Shown in pieces: positions 8,020 through 15,834 of a stretch of DNA of 18,485 nt. The first letter of the stretch is position 1, and every line of letters begins with the position of its first letter. Made by a program: the position numbers and the translations under genes. The stretch is from JAHIEZ01 sp964598275 (GTDB taxonomy: Bacteria > Patescibacteriota > Microgenomatia > UBA12405): the NCBI GenBank assembly GCA_964598275.1, contig CAZRAZ010000012.1:1-18485 (forward strand), given 5' to 3'. The notes under the pieces were generated by a model. The model saw only the letters and a list, made by a program, of their open reading frames with translations, was not told the origin of the DNA and made no database searches.

Positions 8020-8033
8020 TTTTTAATTAAAAT

Positions 8034-9341
8034 TTAATACAGCTGACTCAGCTTTTCTGTCAGAGACAACATCATGATAGCCAGGTCAACATTACCCACC
8101 ATGCAGTCGCCGTCAAAATCAGCCTTAGCCACGTTCACCACTGCCGGCGCCGTCCTCACCACGCTAATCTTTGACTTAATGTAAGAAAAGTCCCTGCCGT
8201 CTACTCTGCCATCAGGCACCCCTGCCGTTGCCCCGCTAACATCCCCCGCCAATATTCTGTAACCAGTCCAATCATAAATCGGACTATCCTTGGCAGACAC
8301 TTTTATCTCCCCCCCTGCCTTAGCGTAAAAATCAACCTGCTTATCCTTACCATACTTCATTTGTAGATGTTGTGGTCCTTTGATAAATACCGCCAGGTTC
8401 TCTCTCTGATCAAATCCGGTCAGGGGCAGACTACCCCTAAACACCACTTCACCTCCAGCGGTTTTCTCATCCGTGGCAGTCAGAGCCACATTAGCATAAA
8501 CCGCCGTCTCTCCCCCCCCCAACACAATTACATCCACCGGCCAATTCCGGCCACAAGCGGCAGCCTTATTTCTTAATCCGGTAAAAGCTACTTTAAAGTT
8601 AAGTACCGCTGTCTCTGCTTCCGGTTCCGTCGGCACAGGAGACCTAGTTCCGGTTGCTGTCGGACTTGGCGCTGCTCCAGTTGCCGTCGGATTAGGCGCT
8701 GCTCCGGTTGCCGTCGGATTAGGCGTTACCTCGCTTACCTTATAATCTCGGCCATTAACCTGACCAATCGCCACCACCTTATCCTCCGAAACAACATTCA
8801 CTCCCGTAATTGCAGATTTATCCTTAAGTATTTCAAAAGTTCCGGTTCCGGCAGCCACTGCCCTAAACTTAATCTTTGCCATCGGAATCATCCCGGACAA
8901 CAAGGCGCTCTCACTTTTATTCGTCGTCACTGTCGTATTCAAGCATCTCTTGCCATCATACTCCCTTATTACCGACATTTGAGAATCAAAAGCCGTTGGA
9001 GATAATATCTCCACACTGGCAGACACATCATCCACATTACTCTCGTTAAATAATCTCACTTCAGGACCATAACAAATCACCGCCCTGGCAGCGCTCACCT
9101 TAGCAGCACCGACAGCGGTAGTAACGCCAACAGATGAATCCACATACCAGCGTATCTCAAAATCACTGCCCACTGCCACTTCTAAAGTTTCTTCATAACC
9201 CAAAATAAACATATCTGCTCCGGCAAAAGCCGCTCCTTTTCTGCTGTCTTGATTTTTCATCATCAAAACCAAGGAAGATACCAAAGCTACCAACAGCAAC
9301 AAACCTATCAGTAGAACAGAACTGTTTTTCTTTATTTTCAT
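8034..9341 (-). CDS. Membrane-anchored cohesin-like/dockerin-like protein with PT-repeat linker
   Basis: 435 residues. An N-terminal anchor (about 9-27) is followed by the motif DSRKGAA (32-38) that recurs in two neighbours. Next come a cohesin-like beta domain (about 40-200), a linker with near-identical 9-residue repeats (PNPTATGAA), and a second beta domain (about 245-355; LNFKVAFTGL to HLQMKYGKDKQVDFYA). A C-terminal dockerin-like pair holds one expanded loop (GDVSGATAGVPDGRVDGRDF) and one good loop (DFDGDCMVGNVD). Having both partner-type modules, it could link several surface proteins. AAGGA lies 3 bases before the ATG. Module names are from pattern recognition; a polymerising role is inference. 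Confidence 0.7.
   Translation of the reverse strand: MKIKKNSSVLLIGLLLLVALVSSLVLMMKNQDSRKGAAFAGADMFILGYEETLEVAVGSDFEIRWYVDSSVGVTTAVGAAKVSAARAVICYGPEVRLFNESNVDDVSASVEILSPTAFDSQMSVIREYDGKRCLNTTVTTNKSESALLSGMIPMAKIKFRAVAAGTGTFEILKDKSAITGVNVVSEDKVVAIGQVNGRDYKVSEVTPNPTATGAAPNPTATGAAPSPTATGTRSPVPTEPEAETAVLNFKVAFTGLRNKAAACGRNWPVDVIVLGGGETAVYANVALTATDEKTAGGEVVFRGSLPLTGFDQRENLAVFIKGPQHLQMKYGKDKQVDFYAKAGGEIKVSAKDSPIYDWTGYRILAGDVSGATAGVPDGRVDGRDFSYIKSKISVVRTAPAVVNVAKADFDGDCMVGNVDLAIMMLSLTEKLSQLY
8640..8730 (-). repeat. 27-base tandem repeats encoding a Pro/Thr linker
   Basis: About three tandem units of 27 bases encode PNPTATGAA-type repeats in the fusion protein. The first two are nearly identical at the DNA level, the third diverges. 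Such tracts change copy number easily, so linker length may vary between strains or be collapsed in assembly. Confidence 0.75.
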
Positions 9342-9362
9342 ATATCCTTAAATAAATCTAAC

Positions 9363-9389
9363 ATATATTTTCTATCAATGAAAATATAT
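9363..9389. repeat. AT-rich inverted repeat between two surface genes
   Basis: Perfect 10-base arms, ATATATTTTC (9363-9372) and GAAAATATAT (9380-9389), flank a 7-base loop. They lie in the 71-base gap between the Cys-rich gene's stop and the fusion gene's start. A T-run follows only on the plus strand, where no gene ends, so it is not an obvious terminator for the minus-strand genes. It may be an operator or an mRNA-processing hairpin. Confidence 0.45.
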
Positions 9390-9412
9390 TTTTTTATTCA
9401 ATTCTAAATTCC

Positions 9413-11255
9413 TCATAAAATTTTAAAATATTCACCCCAGAAAAAGGTCCAATCGTCAATCTCTACTCTGCCGTCACAGTTAAAATCTCCTGCCCAATTA
9501 TCTCTCTCAATCTGACCAAATTCACCTTCAAAATAAGTGCTTCTCCATTTTTCAGCATCATCCAATTCGCAGATCGTTTCCACTGCCCCGCAGGTTCTGC
9601 CATCATAACAGCCTACCTTAACTGCCGGTGCATTGGTCGGTCTAACCGTATTGCCTGTTACCGGCGTGTTGGTTAACACTGGCGTGCTAGTTAACACTGG
9701 TGTGTTTACCGCGCAAACACAGTTCTCACTGCCGAGGCAACTTGGATTTCGACATTTATTGCTCGCCCCCGTCCAGGTACACATGTTTCCGCCCGAGCAC
9801 AAAACATTTGTTCCATCAACTCCTCCCAAACTACAAGAATCATTACAGGCACGATACACTGGCGCCGTCGTCGGCCTCACTGTCGGCCCTACCCCCGCCG
9901 TCGGCGCCATCGTTGTCGGTGATGGAGCTACACAGGCACAACCGGTACAGTAAGGACTAGTGCAGGCAGGTCCAAACGAAGACCAGCCGGTTACCGCCCG
10001 ATGACAGCTAAGACTCGCCCAGACTTTTGGGGCAGAACAGGCAGCCTGTCCCACAGAACGACAATAAGTATTAATCGCGCTTTGATTTGACTCTATAAAA
10101 TCATACTGGGCAGGACAAGCAGTCGGAGCCACGCTTGGAGCAACCGTCGCTCCCGCTTTTACGATGTTGAACGTGACACCGGTTCTCCAGCCAGGAAACA
10201 TTGGATTAAAATGAGCCCCACAACCGGTACCGGTTTTAATCACCTTATACTCCTGCAAACTCTCCCCTTTGTCAATTATTTCCCAAGTCCCACAAACATA
10301 GCCACAGTTAGTCGGTGGAGACAAAGTCACCGTTGTAGCAGCCCCGCTTTTCCCACCCACGTCAAAATGTCCACCCAGTCCATCAGTATGCCAAGACAAA
10401 CCATCATTTCCTCCGGATACCGACACCGACGCTCCTTTAGTAGTATTACAATCATTTCCGGGGCTCCATCTTTTAGCTCCATCCCAAACTACACCACTAA
10501 AAGAAGTTTTTGGAACTGCCGTTGCTGGATTTGTAACACCAACACTAGCGCCAGCAGGCAGACAACACCCATCACCCGGTTCACTACACCAAGTGCTCAC
10601 TGTCCAGGTCCCTTTAACATTGTTACAACTGGTTTGGCTAGTACACCACGTAGGAGCATTACACACCATTGGTCGTGCTGTCGGTGCTGGGCTTACCCCT
10701 CCGCCAACTGTCGGCTTCGGAGTCACACTCAACACAGGAGTCACCGTCGCCGCCACCCCACAAGCACTTGACCCACAATCGGAAAAAGACACACCCGGGG
10801 AACTAGTACTNNNNNNNNNNNNNNNNNNNNNNNNNNNNNNNNNNNNNNNNNNNNNNNNNNNNNNNNNNNNNNNNNNNNNNNNNNNNNNNNNNNNNNNNNN
10901 NNNNNNNNNNACCATACGCACAGTAACACTTCGACACACCGCTCGTCGGCACCGTTGCCGCCCCCGTCGCTCCCGGCCCCGGTCCGGCCGTCGGCGCTGC
11001 CTCCCCACAAGCACTTGACCCACAATCGGAAAAAGACACACCCGGGGAACTAGTACTCCACTGACAACTCTGCCTAGTTGGGCCACAACCATACGCACAG
11101 TAACACTTCGACACACCGCTCGTCGGCACCGTTGCCGCCCCCTTTCTCACATCCTGATTCTGCTCTACCAACTTTGTTACCAAGGGCACCGCTATTGCCA
11201 TCATCAACAACCCCAGCAACAAAGGCACCTGTGCCAACCCTCTTATTTTTTTCAT
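9413..11255 (-). CDS. Cys-rich multi-repeat surface protein with dockerin-like end (interrupted by assembly gap)
   Basis: One gene split by a 100-N gap (10811-10910). The N-terminal part (from the ATG at 11253-11255) and the C-terminal part are out of frame by one, but replacing the Ns by 30 bases joins them, giving about 590 residues. Order: membrane anchor (about 10-29), the motif DVRKGAA (35-41), Cys-rich repeats of the form KCYCAYGCGP then SPGVSFSDCGSSACG, further Cys-rich modules (CNAPTWCTSQTSCNN; CNDSCSLGG to CRNPSCLGSENCVC), Pro/Thr linkers between them, and one C-terminal dockerin-like loop DFNCDGRVEIDD. The CRNPSC..NCVC type of module is, from memory, common in Microgenomates surface proteins. 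Probably disulfide-rich and extracellular. Function unknown. Confidence 0.75.
10756..11142 (-). repeat. 177-base tandem repeat containing a sequencing gap
   Basis: The 55 bases at 10756-10810 recur exactly at 11003-11057, and the 55 bases at 10911-10965 recur exactly at 11088-11142. The second pair is offset by 177 bases and the first by 247, a difference of 70. This is what results if a 30-base stretch (as at 11058-11087) was replaced by 100 Ns. One unit encodes 59 residues of the Cys-rich protein. More hidden units are possible. Confidence 0.9.
10811..10910. other. Assembly gap (100 N)
   Basis: Exactly 100 ambiguous bases, the conventional length for a scaffold gap of unknown size. It lies within the tandem repeat of the Cys-rich gene and shifts the apparent reading frame. 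Confidence 0.98.
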
Positions 11256-11263
11256 CTATTATT

Positions 11264-11292
11264 AGTAAACACTAATAGTTTTCTTAAGTCAA
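11264..11292 (-). promoter_or_regulatory. Possible promoter of the Cys-rich gene with overlapping dyad
   Basis: Minus strand: TTGACT (11287-11292), 17 bases, TTTACT (11264-11269). The -10 ends 8 bases before the ATG, so the transcript would be nearly leaderless. A perfect dyad, TATTAGT (11260-11266) and ACTAATA (11271-11277), overlaps the -10 and could be an operator. Confidence 0.4.
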
Positions 11293-11315
11293 CACACAAA
11301 ATCCCCTCTTCTTTG

Positions 11316-11321
11316 TATACT
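11316..11321 (+). promoter_or_regulatory. -10 element of the GH39-like gene
   Basis: TATACT lies 11 bases before the ATG at 11333, within the 77-base divergent region. No convincing -35 was found at 17 bases and no Shine-Dalgarno precedes the ATG, which would fit a very short leader. Confidence 0.35.
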
Positions 11322-11332
11322 ATGTATAGAAA

Positions 11333-12703
11333 ATGACCTCTAACAACCATCCTCTAAAAACCATCCTTTTCTTTCTCCTTCTCCCCTTCCTTCTTTTTGG
11401 TCTCAAAAAAATTGTTGACACCCGCAAAAAAGCCGCTGTTTTTTATGCCAACATCATCGTCGACGCTCAAAAAATCGACCGCCTTCTGCCCCAAAACCTC
11501 TGGCAAAACCTCGCCCAAGGAGGCGAAGAACCTGTCGACATGCTTGCCCCTGTTGTCACCCAAATCAAAGCCATTACTCCCCAATACATCAGAATCGACC
11601 ACCTTTTTGACTTCTATCAGGTTTACCAAGGCCCCGACAATTTTGACTTTTCCCGCCTCGACCCGGTTGTTAGTAGCATCATAGAAACCGGCGCCAGACC
11701 CTTCTTTTCTCTTTCCTACACCCCCGGCAACATGGTAAAAGATCAAAAAAATGCCGGAGAACCCGAAGACTGGAACCAGTGGTACCAAATGGTCAAGACC
11801 ACCGCCCGTCGTTACTCTGTCGAAAAAAACATTGCCGATATCTACTACGAAGTTTGGAACGAGCCTGATCTTTTTGGTTCCTGGCACTACCGCAAATCCC
11901 CCTCTTATCTCACTCTTTATAGCCAAACATCAAAAGCCGTTGTCGACGGCGCCGCCTCCGCTTCTTACTCACTTGGAGGACCTTCTACCACCGCTTTTTA
12001 TGGTAATTGGCTCACCGCCCTTCTTAATCATTGTCAAAACCAAAATTTAAAACTCGACTTTATTTCTTACCATCAGTACTCCTCCAATCCTGCCGACTTT
12101 CAAAAACCGCTTTCCCAAATTCAAGATATCCTCAAAAATTATCCTCAATATCAAAACCTGAAAGTTATTATCACCGAATCCGGCCCGTATTCTGATCCCA
12201 ATTCCGCCTACGACAATGACTTTTCCGCCATCCACTTGCTTTCCTTAATCACTTCTCTTAAAAACAATTACCTCGATCGTCTTTTTACCTTCGAAATTGT
12301 CGATGGCCCTTCTCCTCGCTCCCAAGATTCTACCGGCTGGGGTCTGCTTACCCACACTGGCAATTCTAAACCCCGCTATTCGGCCTTTCAATTTTTAAAC
12401 CAAATTAAAGGCAACCAGCTTTCCTCTTCCGGCGACGGCTCTCACGTCAGCTCTCTTTCCGCCGGCAATAGTCTTGGACTCCAAACTCTTTTAGTCAACT
12501 ACGATCTTAACAACTCTCATTACGAAAAAGTGCCTCTTAGCTACCAAAATCTCACCCCCGGCAACTATCAAATCAAATTTTCTTATTTTAATGGCCCCGC
12601 TATTTCCAAAGACATCCGCCTCTTTTACACCCATCACACCGAATTTATCACTCTCACCCCCAACTCTGCCGTTCTTGTTGAAATCTCACCTATCCTGCCC
12701 TAG
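11333..12703 (+). CDS. Membrane-anchored GH39-like glycoside hydrolase
   Basis: 456 residues, one of only two plus-strand genes. An N-terminal anchor (about 10-24) is followed by the motif DTRKKAA (29-35), shared with two neighbouring surface proteins. The rest is a (beta/alpha)8 barrel of clan A type: YIRIDHLFDFYQVY, FFSLSYTPGNM, YYEVWNEPDLFGSW with E177 as the expected acid/base, LDFISYHQYS, and VIITESGPYSD with E282 as the expected nucleophile. WNEP plus a late TESG best resembles GH39 (beta-xylosidase/iduronidase group), although GH5/GH30-like relatives cannot be excluded. A small beta domain ends the protein. It has no dockerin. It probably cleaves a polysaccharide at the outer cell face; the substrate is unknown. 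Confidence 0.8.
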   Translation: MTSNNHPLKTILFFLLLPFLLFGLKKIVDTRKKAAVFYANIIVDAQKIDRLLPQNLWQNLAQGGEEPVDMLAPVVTQIKAITPQYIRIDHLFDFYQVYQGPDNFDFSRLDPVVSSIIETGARPFFSLSYTPGNMVKDQKNAGEPEDWNQWYQMVKTTARRYSVEKNIADIYYEVWNEPDLFGSWHYRKSPSYLTLYSQTSKAVVDGAASASYSLGGPSTTAFYGNWLTALLNHCQNQNLKLDFISYHQYSSNPADFQKPLSQIQDILKNYPQYQNLKVIITESGPYSDPNSAYDNDFSAIHLLSLITSLKNNYLDRLFTFEIVDGPSPRSQDSTGWGLLTHTGNSKPRYSAFQFLNQIKGNQLSSSGDGSHVSSLSAGNSLGLQTLLVNYDLNNSHYEKVPLSYQNLTPGNYQIKFSYFNGPAISKDIRLFYTHHTEFITLTPNSAVLVEISPILP

Positions 12704-12719
12704 CCAAAAAATCTGGCTA
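12700..12719. terminator. Short hairpin at convergent gene ends sharing CTAG
   Basis: CTAG at 12700-12703 supplies the TAG stop for both convergent genes. TAGCCA (12701-12706) and TGGCTA (12714-12719) form a perfect 6-base stem with a 7-base A-rich loop. There is no strong T-tract on either side, so it is at best a weak bidirectional terminator. Confidence 0.3.
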
Positions 12720-13758
12720 CGTCTCCTACCGTTACCAATACCAATAACAATAGTAATATCGCCATACCCACATTATTAACTATCATCTCCAATTTGGCAT
12801 TAGCCTTTCTTTTGGCAAACATCTCCCACGCCACAAACACCATTCTGCCTCCGTCCAAAGCCGGAAAAGGCAAAAAATTTAATATCGCTAAATTTACCGA
12901 AATTATGCCAAAAAAATGTATCATCGCCAATATCCCCTGATTGTTTTTGATACTTGTCGTTGCCTGATACATGCCCACCGGCCCCGCCACCCCTTCCGGT
13001 AACTTACCCACAAACAATCCGGACACCATCTGATACATACCCACCGCTATTATCTTTCCCCAAAAATAAGCTTCAGAAAATCCGGCCCCAATTCCCTTAT
13101 AAAATTGCCACCACGGTACTTTTACCATTTCCATTGTCGAAATCGCCACTCCCATTGACCCTTCTCCCTCCGGCGGATTTTCTCTCACCCCCACTTCCAC
13201 CACCTGTTTTTTATCACTTCCCTCCGCCACCACCACCAACTCTGCTTTTCCGCCCTTATAGTCTGCTACTACTTCAATCAATTCTCCTCCTGTTTTTATT
13301 TGCTTTTGCCCCACTCCCACAATCCAGTCACCCTTCTTCAACCCCGCCTCTTCCGCCGGCGATCCTGCGCTTACTTCCAACACCTTCACTTTTTCTGTTT
13401 CTTTCGGCACCCCAATCACTGTATAAACTACGCTAAAAATCATAATTGCCAAAACTACATTCATTGCCACTCCGCCCATCACAATCAACATTTTTTGCCA
13501 AGGTCTTTTGTTACTAAAAGCCCTCTTGCCCTTAGCTTTTTTCTCTTCATTTTCGCCATACAACCTGCAAAATCCCCCAATCGGCAGCCAATTTAAAGAA
13601 AACACCGTCTCGCCAATTTTTTTACCCCAAATCTTAGGCGGCAAACCCAAACCAAATTCTTCCACCTTTACCCCTGTTTTTTTAGCCATCCAATAATGCC
13701 CCAGCTCGTGAAACACCACTACCACCGACAAAGCCAGCAAAAAAATCAGTATATCCAT
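12700..13758 (-). CDS. rseP: RseP/M50-family site-2 zinc metalloprotease
   Basis: Intramembrane protease that cleaves membrane-bound substrates such as anti-sigma factors and remnant signal peptides. 352 residues: first membrane helix with HELGH at 17-21 (zinc ligands H17 and H21, catalytic E18), a PDZ domain at about 120-200 (VLEVSAGSPAEEAGLKKGDWIV), and the third-ligand motif NFLPFPALDGGR with D302 in a later membrane helix. The C-terminus is one more helix (ILLLLLVLVTVG). Length and order fit the RseP/RasP group with a single PDZ. It is the last gene of the rpsB-tsf-frr run, which is a common neighbourhood (frr, uppS, cdsA, dxr, rseP) here stripped of the isoprenoid and lipid genes. Confidence 0.95.
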   Translation of the reverse strand: MDILIFLLALSVVVVFHELGHYWMAKKTGVKVEEFGLGLPPKIWGKKIGETVFSLNWLPIGGFCRLYGENEEKKAKGKRAFSNKRPWQKMLIVMGGVAMNVVLAIMIFSVVYTVIGVPKETEKVKVLEVSAGSPAEEAGLKKGDWIVGVGQKQIKTGGELIEVVADYKGGKAELVVVAEGSDKKQVVEVGVRENPPEGEGSMGVAISTMEMVKVPWWQFYKGIGAGFSEAYFWGKIIAVGMYQMVSGLFVGKLPEGVAGPVGMYQATTSIKNNQGILAMIHFFGIISVNLAILNFLPFPALDGGRMVFVAWEMFAKRKANAKLEMIVNNVGMAILLLLLVLVTVGDVARFFG

Positions 13759-13774
13759 CTTGAGATTTTACCAC

Positions 13775-13860
13775 AGCCCCATCACTCCTCCGGAGTGGGC
13801 CTTGACACTCCGGAAGTCACTCCTCCGGGGTGACCCGAAGGGGCTCCCCGGACGGTGTGA
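13775..13860. repeat. Cluster of GC-rich palindromes between frr and rseP
   Basis: The 108-base gap holds several overlapping dyads built on CACTCC/GGAGTG. CACTCC (13783-13788) pairs with GGAGTG (13792-13797); GTCACTCC (13816-13823) pairs with GGGGTGAC (13827-13834) with one wobble; AGCCCC (13775-13780) can pair with GGGGCT (13840-13845) around both. TCACTCCTCCGG occurs twice directly (13782 and 13817). No gene fits here. It resembles a dispersed REP-type element or an operon attenuator. Confidence 0.65.
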
Positions 13861-13866
13861 CGATTT

Positions 13867-14421
13867 TCATTCTCCTCTGATCTCCCTCTCCTTTCTTTCC
13901 GCCAATTCTTCCAATCTCGCAATATATTCATCGGTAATTTTTTGCAACGCTCTCTCGCTCACCCCAAACTCATTTTCCGAAATTTCTCTATTCTTCTTAG
14001 CCTCCAACAAAGCCCTCCTCTCATTTCCCCTAATATCTCTGATAATTCCCCTCACCCCTTCCAGTTTTCTACCCAATAATTTAACGTAATCCTCCCTCTG
14101 TTCCACCGTCAACGACGGTAAGCTCATTCTGATCAAATTTCCATCCACCACCGGGTTCATTCCCAGATTAGCCGCCGCTATCCCGTTTTTAATTTCATTT
14201 AACAAACTTCCGTCCCAGGGTGTAAAGGTCAAAGTTCTGGCATCCGGCACTCCAATCGAACCCAATTCAACCAAACGCATTTTTTGACCTTCATACACCG
14301 TCACCGCCACATTCTCAATCAAACCCGAAGTGGCCCTGCCAGTTCTAATCGAGTCAATATCTGTCACAAATATAGCCACCGACTTATCCATCTTTACTTT
14401 CAATCCGCTTTCATCCAACAT
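13867..14421 (-). CDS. frr: Ribosome recycling factor
   Basis: Splits post-termination ribosomes together with EF-G. The 184 residues match RRF: an N-terminal helix then IRTGRATSGLIENVAVTVY, the beta domain with LVELGSIGVPDARTLTFTPWD, IKNGIAAANLGMNPVVDGNLIRMSLP, and the long C-terminal helices with REDYVKLLGRKLEGVRGIIRDIRGNERRAL. Full length. It lies 23 bases after tsf. The ATG lacks a Shine-Dalgarno, but a TATAAT sits just upstream (14428-14433), so a leaderless transcript is possible in addition to read-through from rpsB-tsf. Confidence 0.96.
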   Translation of the reverse strand: MLDESGLKVKMDKSVAIFVTDIDSIRTGRATSGLIENVAVTVYEGQKMRLVELGSIGVPDARTLTFTPWDGSLLNEIKNGIAAANLGMNPVVDGNLIRMSLPSLTVEQREDYVKLLGRKLEGVRGIIRDIRGNERRALLEAKKNREISENEFGVSERALQKITDEYIARLEELAERKEREIRGE

Positions 14422-14427
14422 ACTACT

Positions 14428-14455
14428 ATTATATATAGGAAAATCTAAATCGCAA
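14428..14455 (-). promoter_or_regulatory. Possible internal, leaderless-type promoter for frr
   Basis: Minus strand: TTGCGA (14450-14455), 16 bases, TATAAT (14428-14433). The -10 ends 6 bases before the frr ATG, so transcription would begin at or next to the start codon. frr has no Shine-Dalgarno, which is consistent. Confidence 0.4.
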
Positions 14456-14903
14456 TTCTGACTATTTTACCCAACCTAATATTCTCTCCAAACTTAACTG
14501 TCAAATTTTTTATCAAATCAGCCACCTTAACCGATGCGTCTTTAATAAATTCTTGCTTTGCTAACTCTTTGCTATTTTTAGGATTCATGGCCGCTACCTG
14601 CAAACACAAATCGCGGGCCAAAGCCACAAATTCTGCATTTTTGGCCACAAAATCAGTTTCACACTGTAATTCCACCAACACTCCGATCTTACCGGTTGCA
14701 TGGGTATAACTTGCTACTATTCCCTGCTTGGTTTCTTTCTCTTCCCTCTTTTCAGCCTTTTCCAAACCCATTTTCTGCAAAATTTCTTTGGCTTTCTTCT
14801 CGTCACCCTTGGCCTCTTCCACTGCCGTCTTAATTGCCATAATCGACAAACCGGTCTCTTCTCTGATCTTTTTAACCTGTTCTATTATTTTTTTTTGCTT
14901 CAT
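14445..14903 (-). CDS. tsf: Elongation factor Ts, short form
   Basis: Guanine nucleotide exchange factor for EF-Tu. 152 residues: an N-terminal UBA-like domain (IIEQVKKIREETGLSIMAIK, then KEILQKMGLEKAEKR) and one core subdomain with the family signatures IGVLVELQCETDFVAKN and FVALARDLCLQVAAMNP. Compared with the E. coli form (about 280 residues) it lacks the second core repeat and the coiled-coil insertion, so it is a minimal version. The start overlaps the rpsB stop in an ATGA arrangement, so the two are translationally coupled, matching the universal rpsB-tsf order. Confidence 0.93.
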   Translation of the reverse strand: MKQKKIIEQVKKIREETGLSIMAIKTAVEEAKGDEKKAKEILQKMGLEKAEKREEKETKQGIVASYTHATGKIGVLVELQCETDFVAKNAEFVALARDLCLQVAAMNPKNSKELAKQEFIKDASVKVADLIKNLTVKFGENIRLGKIVRIAI

Positions 14904-15808
14904 TTTATTGCCCTCCCCACTTCTTCAACTATTAAAGACACACTTTTAACATTGTCATCATTTAACGGAATCGGGTAATCCACAATAGCGGGGTCTGTAT
15001 CACTGTCTACCATGGCCACCACCGGAATATTTTTAAATTTTGCTTCTCTTATGGCTGTTTTCTCAAAACCGGCATCCACGGCAAAAATCACATCAAAAAT
15101 CTTATCTAATTTTGCCAAACCGCCCACAATCCTCTCTAGTCTAATAATATCCTTAGCTATCATCAATTTTTCTTTTTTTGTATTCTCGACAAAACGGTTT
15201 TCTTCCATCCCCTTTTTCAAATCACTCAATCGGTCTATATTCTTTTTAATCTGATCCCAATTAGATACCGTTCCTCCCAGCCACCTGGTCGTCACATAAG
15301 GCATGCCGGTTTCTTCCGCCACTCTTTTAACCACTTCTCTGGCTTGTCTTTTAGTTCCCACTAAAATGATTTTTTTACCCGCCTTAGCCTGTTGATGCAA
15401 AAAATCACAAGCCGCCTGTAAATGCTCCATTGATTTAATCAAATCAAACACCGCCACTCCGTTTTTAATTGCATACACATTTTCTTTTGCCTTGGGATTA
15501 GTTTTAGCCTGCTTATGCCCCAAATGACACCCGGCTTTCAGCAAATCACGCACATCTATCGATAACTTATATGACTTTATTTTCCTTGTACGGGCAATCC
15601 CTTGTGGTTGCCCATGTTTGGTATCTGCTTGTTCTTTTTTAGATTCCTCTTCCCTTTTCGCCTTAACCAACTTCTCATTAGCCTTAGCAATATCCGCCTT
15701 ACTGGTAATCTTTTTTTCTGCCTTTTTCTCTTTCAACACCAAGCTTGTCTTTTCCTGTTCTACTCCGGTCAAATTAACCGTCTTTTTTACTACTTTTTTA
15801 CTCGCCAT
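14900..15808 (-). CDS. rpsB: 30S ribosomal protein uS2 with long basic N-terminal extension
   Basis: Small-subunit protein needed for bS1 docking and late 30S assembly. The S2 core begins near residue 80 (LSIDVRDLLKAGCHLGHKQA, then NVYAIKNGVAVFDLIKSMEHL) and contains ILVGTKRQAREVVKRVAEETG, YVTTRWLGGTVSNWDQIKK and FAVDAGFEKTAIREAK, all standard. The core ends at IVEEVGRAIK. The first 80 residues are an extra Lys/Glu-rich, probably disordered segment. A Shine-Dalgarno (AAAGGA, 5 bases before the ATG) supports starting at 15808, so the extension is likely translated. The tsf gene overlaps its stop. Confidence 0.93.
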   Translation of the reverse strand: MASKKVVKKTVNLTGVEQEKTSLVLKEKKAEKKITSKADIAKANEKLVKAKREEESKKEQADTKHGQPQGIARTRKIKSYKLSIDVRDLLKAGCHLGHKQAKTNPKAKENVYAIKNGVAVFDLIKSMEHLQAACDFLHQQAKAGKKIILVGTKRQAREVVKRVAEETGMPYVTTRWLGGTVSNWDQIKKNIDRLSDLKKGMEENRFVENTKKEKLMIAKDIIRLERIVGGLAKLDKIFDVIFAVDAGFEKTAIREAKFKNIPVVAMVDSDTDPAIVDYPIPLNDDNVKSVSLIVEEVGRAIK

Positions 15809-15834
15809 ATTATTCCTTTTTTTGATTTGGCATC

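Noticed and set aside
8640..8730. Tandem 27-base repeats as a possible CRISPR array
   Set aside because: No spacers; the repeats are contiguous and encode a Pro/Thr linker in frame.
9413..11116. A separate 567-residue frame starting at 11116
   Set aside because: Its first part, upstream of the N gap, is an Arg-rich out-of-frame shadow; the frame appears joined only because 100 Ns is not the true gap length. The real gene starts at 11255.
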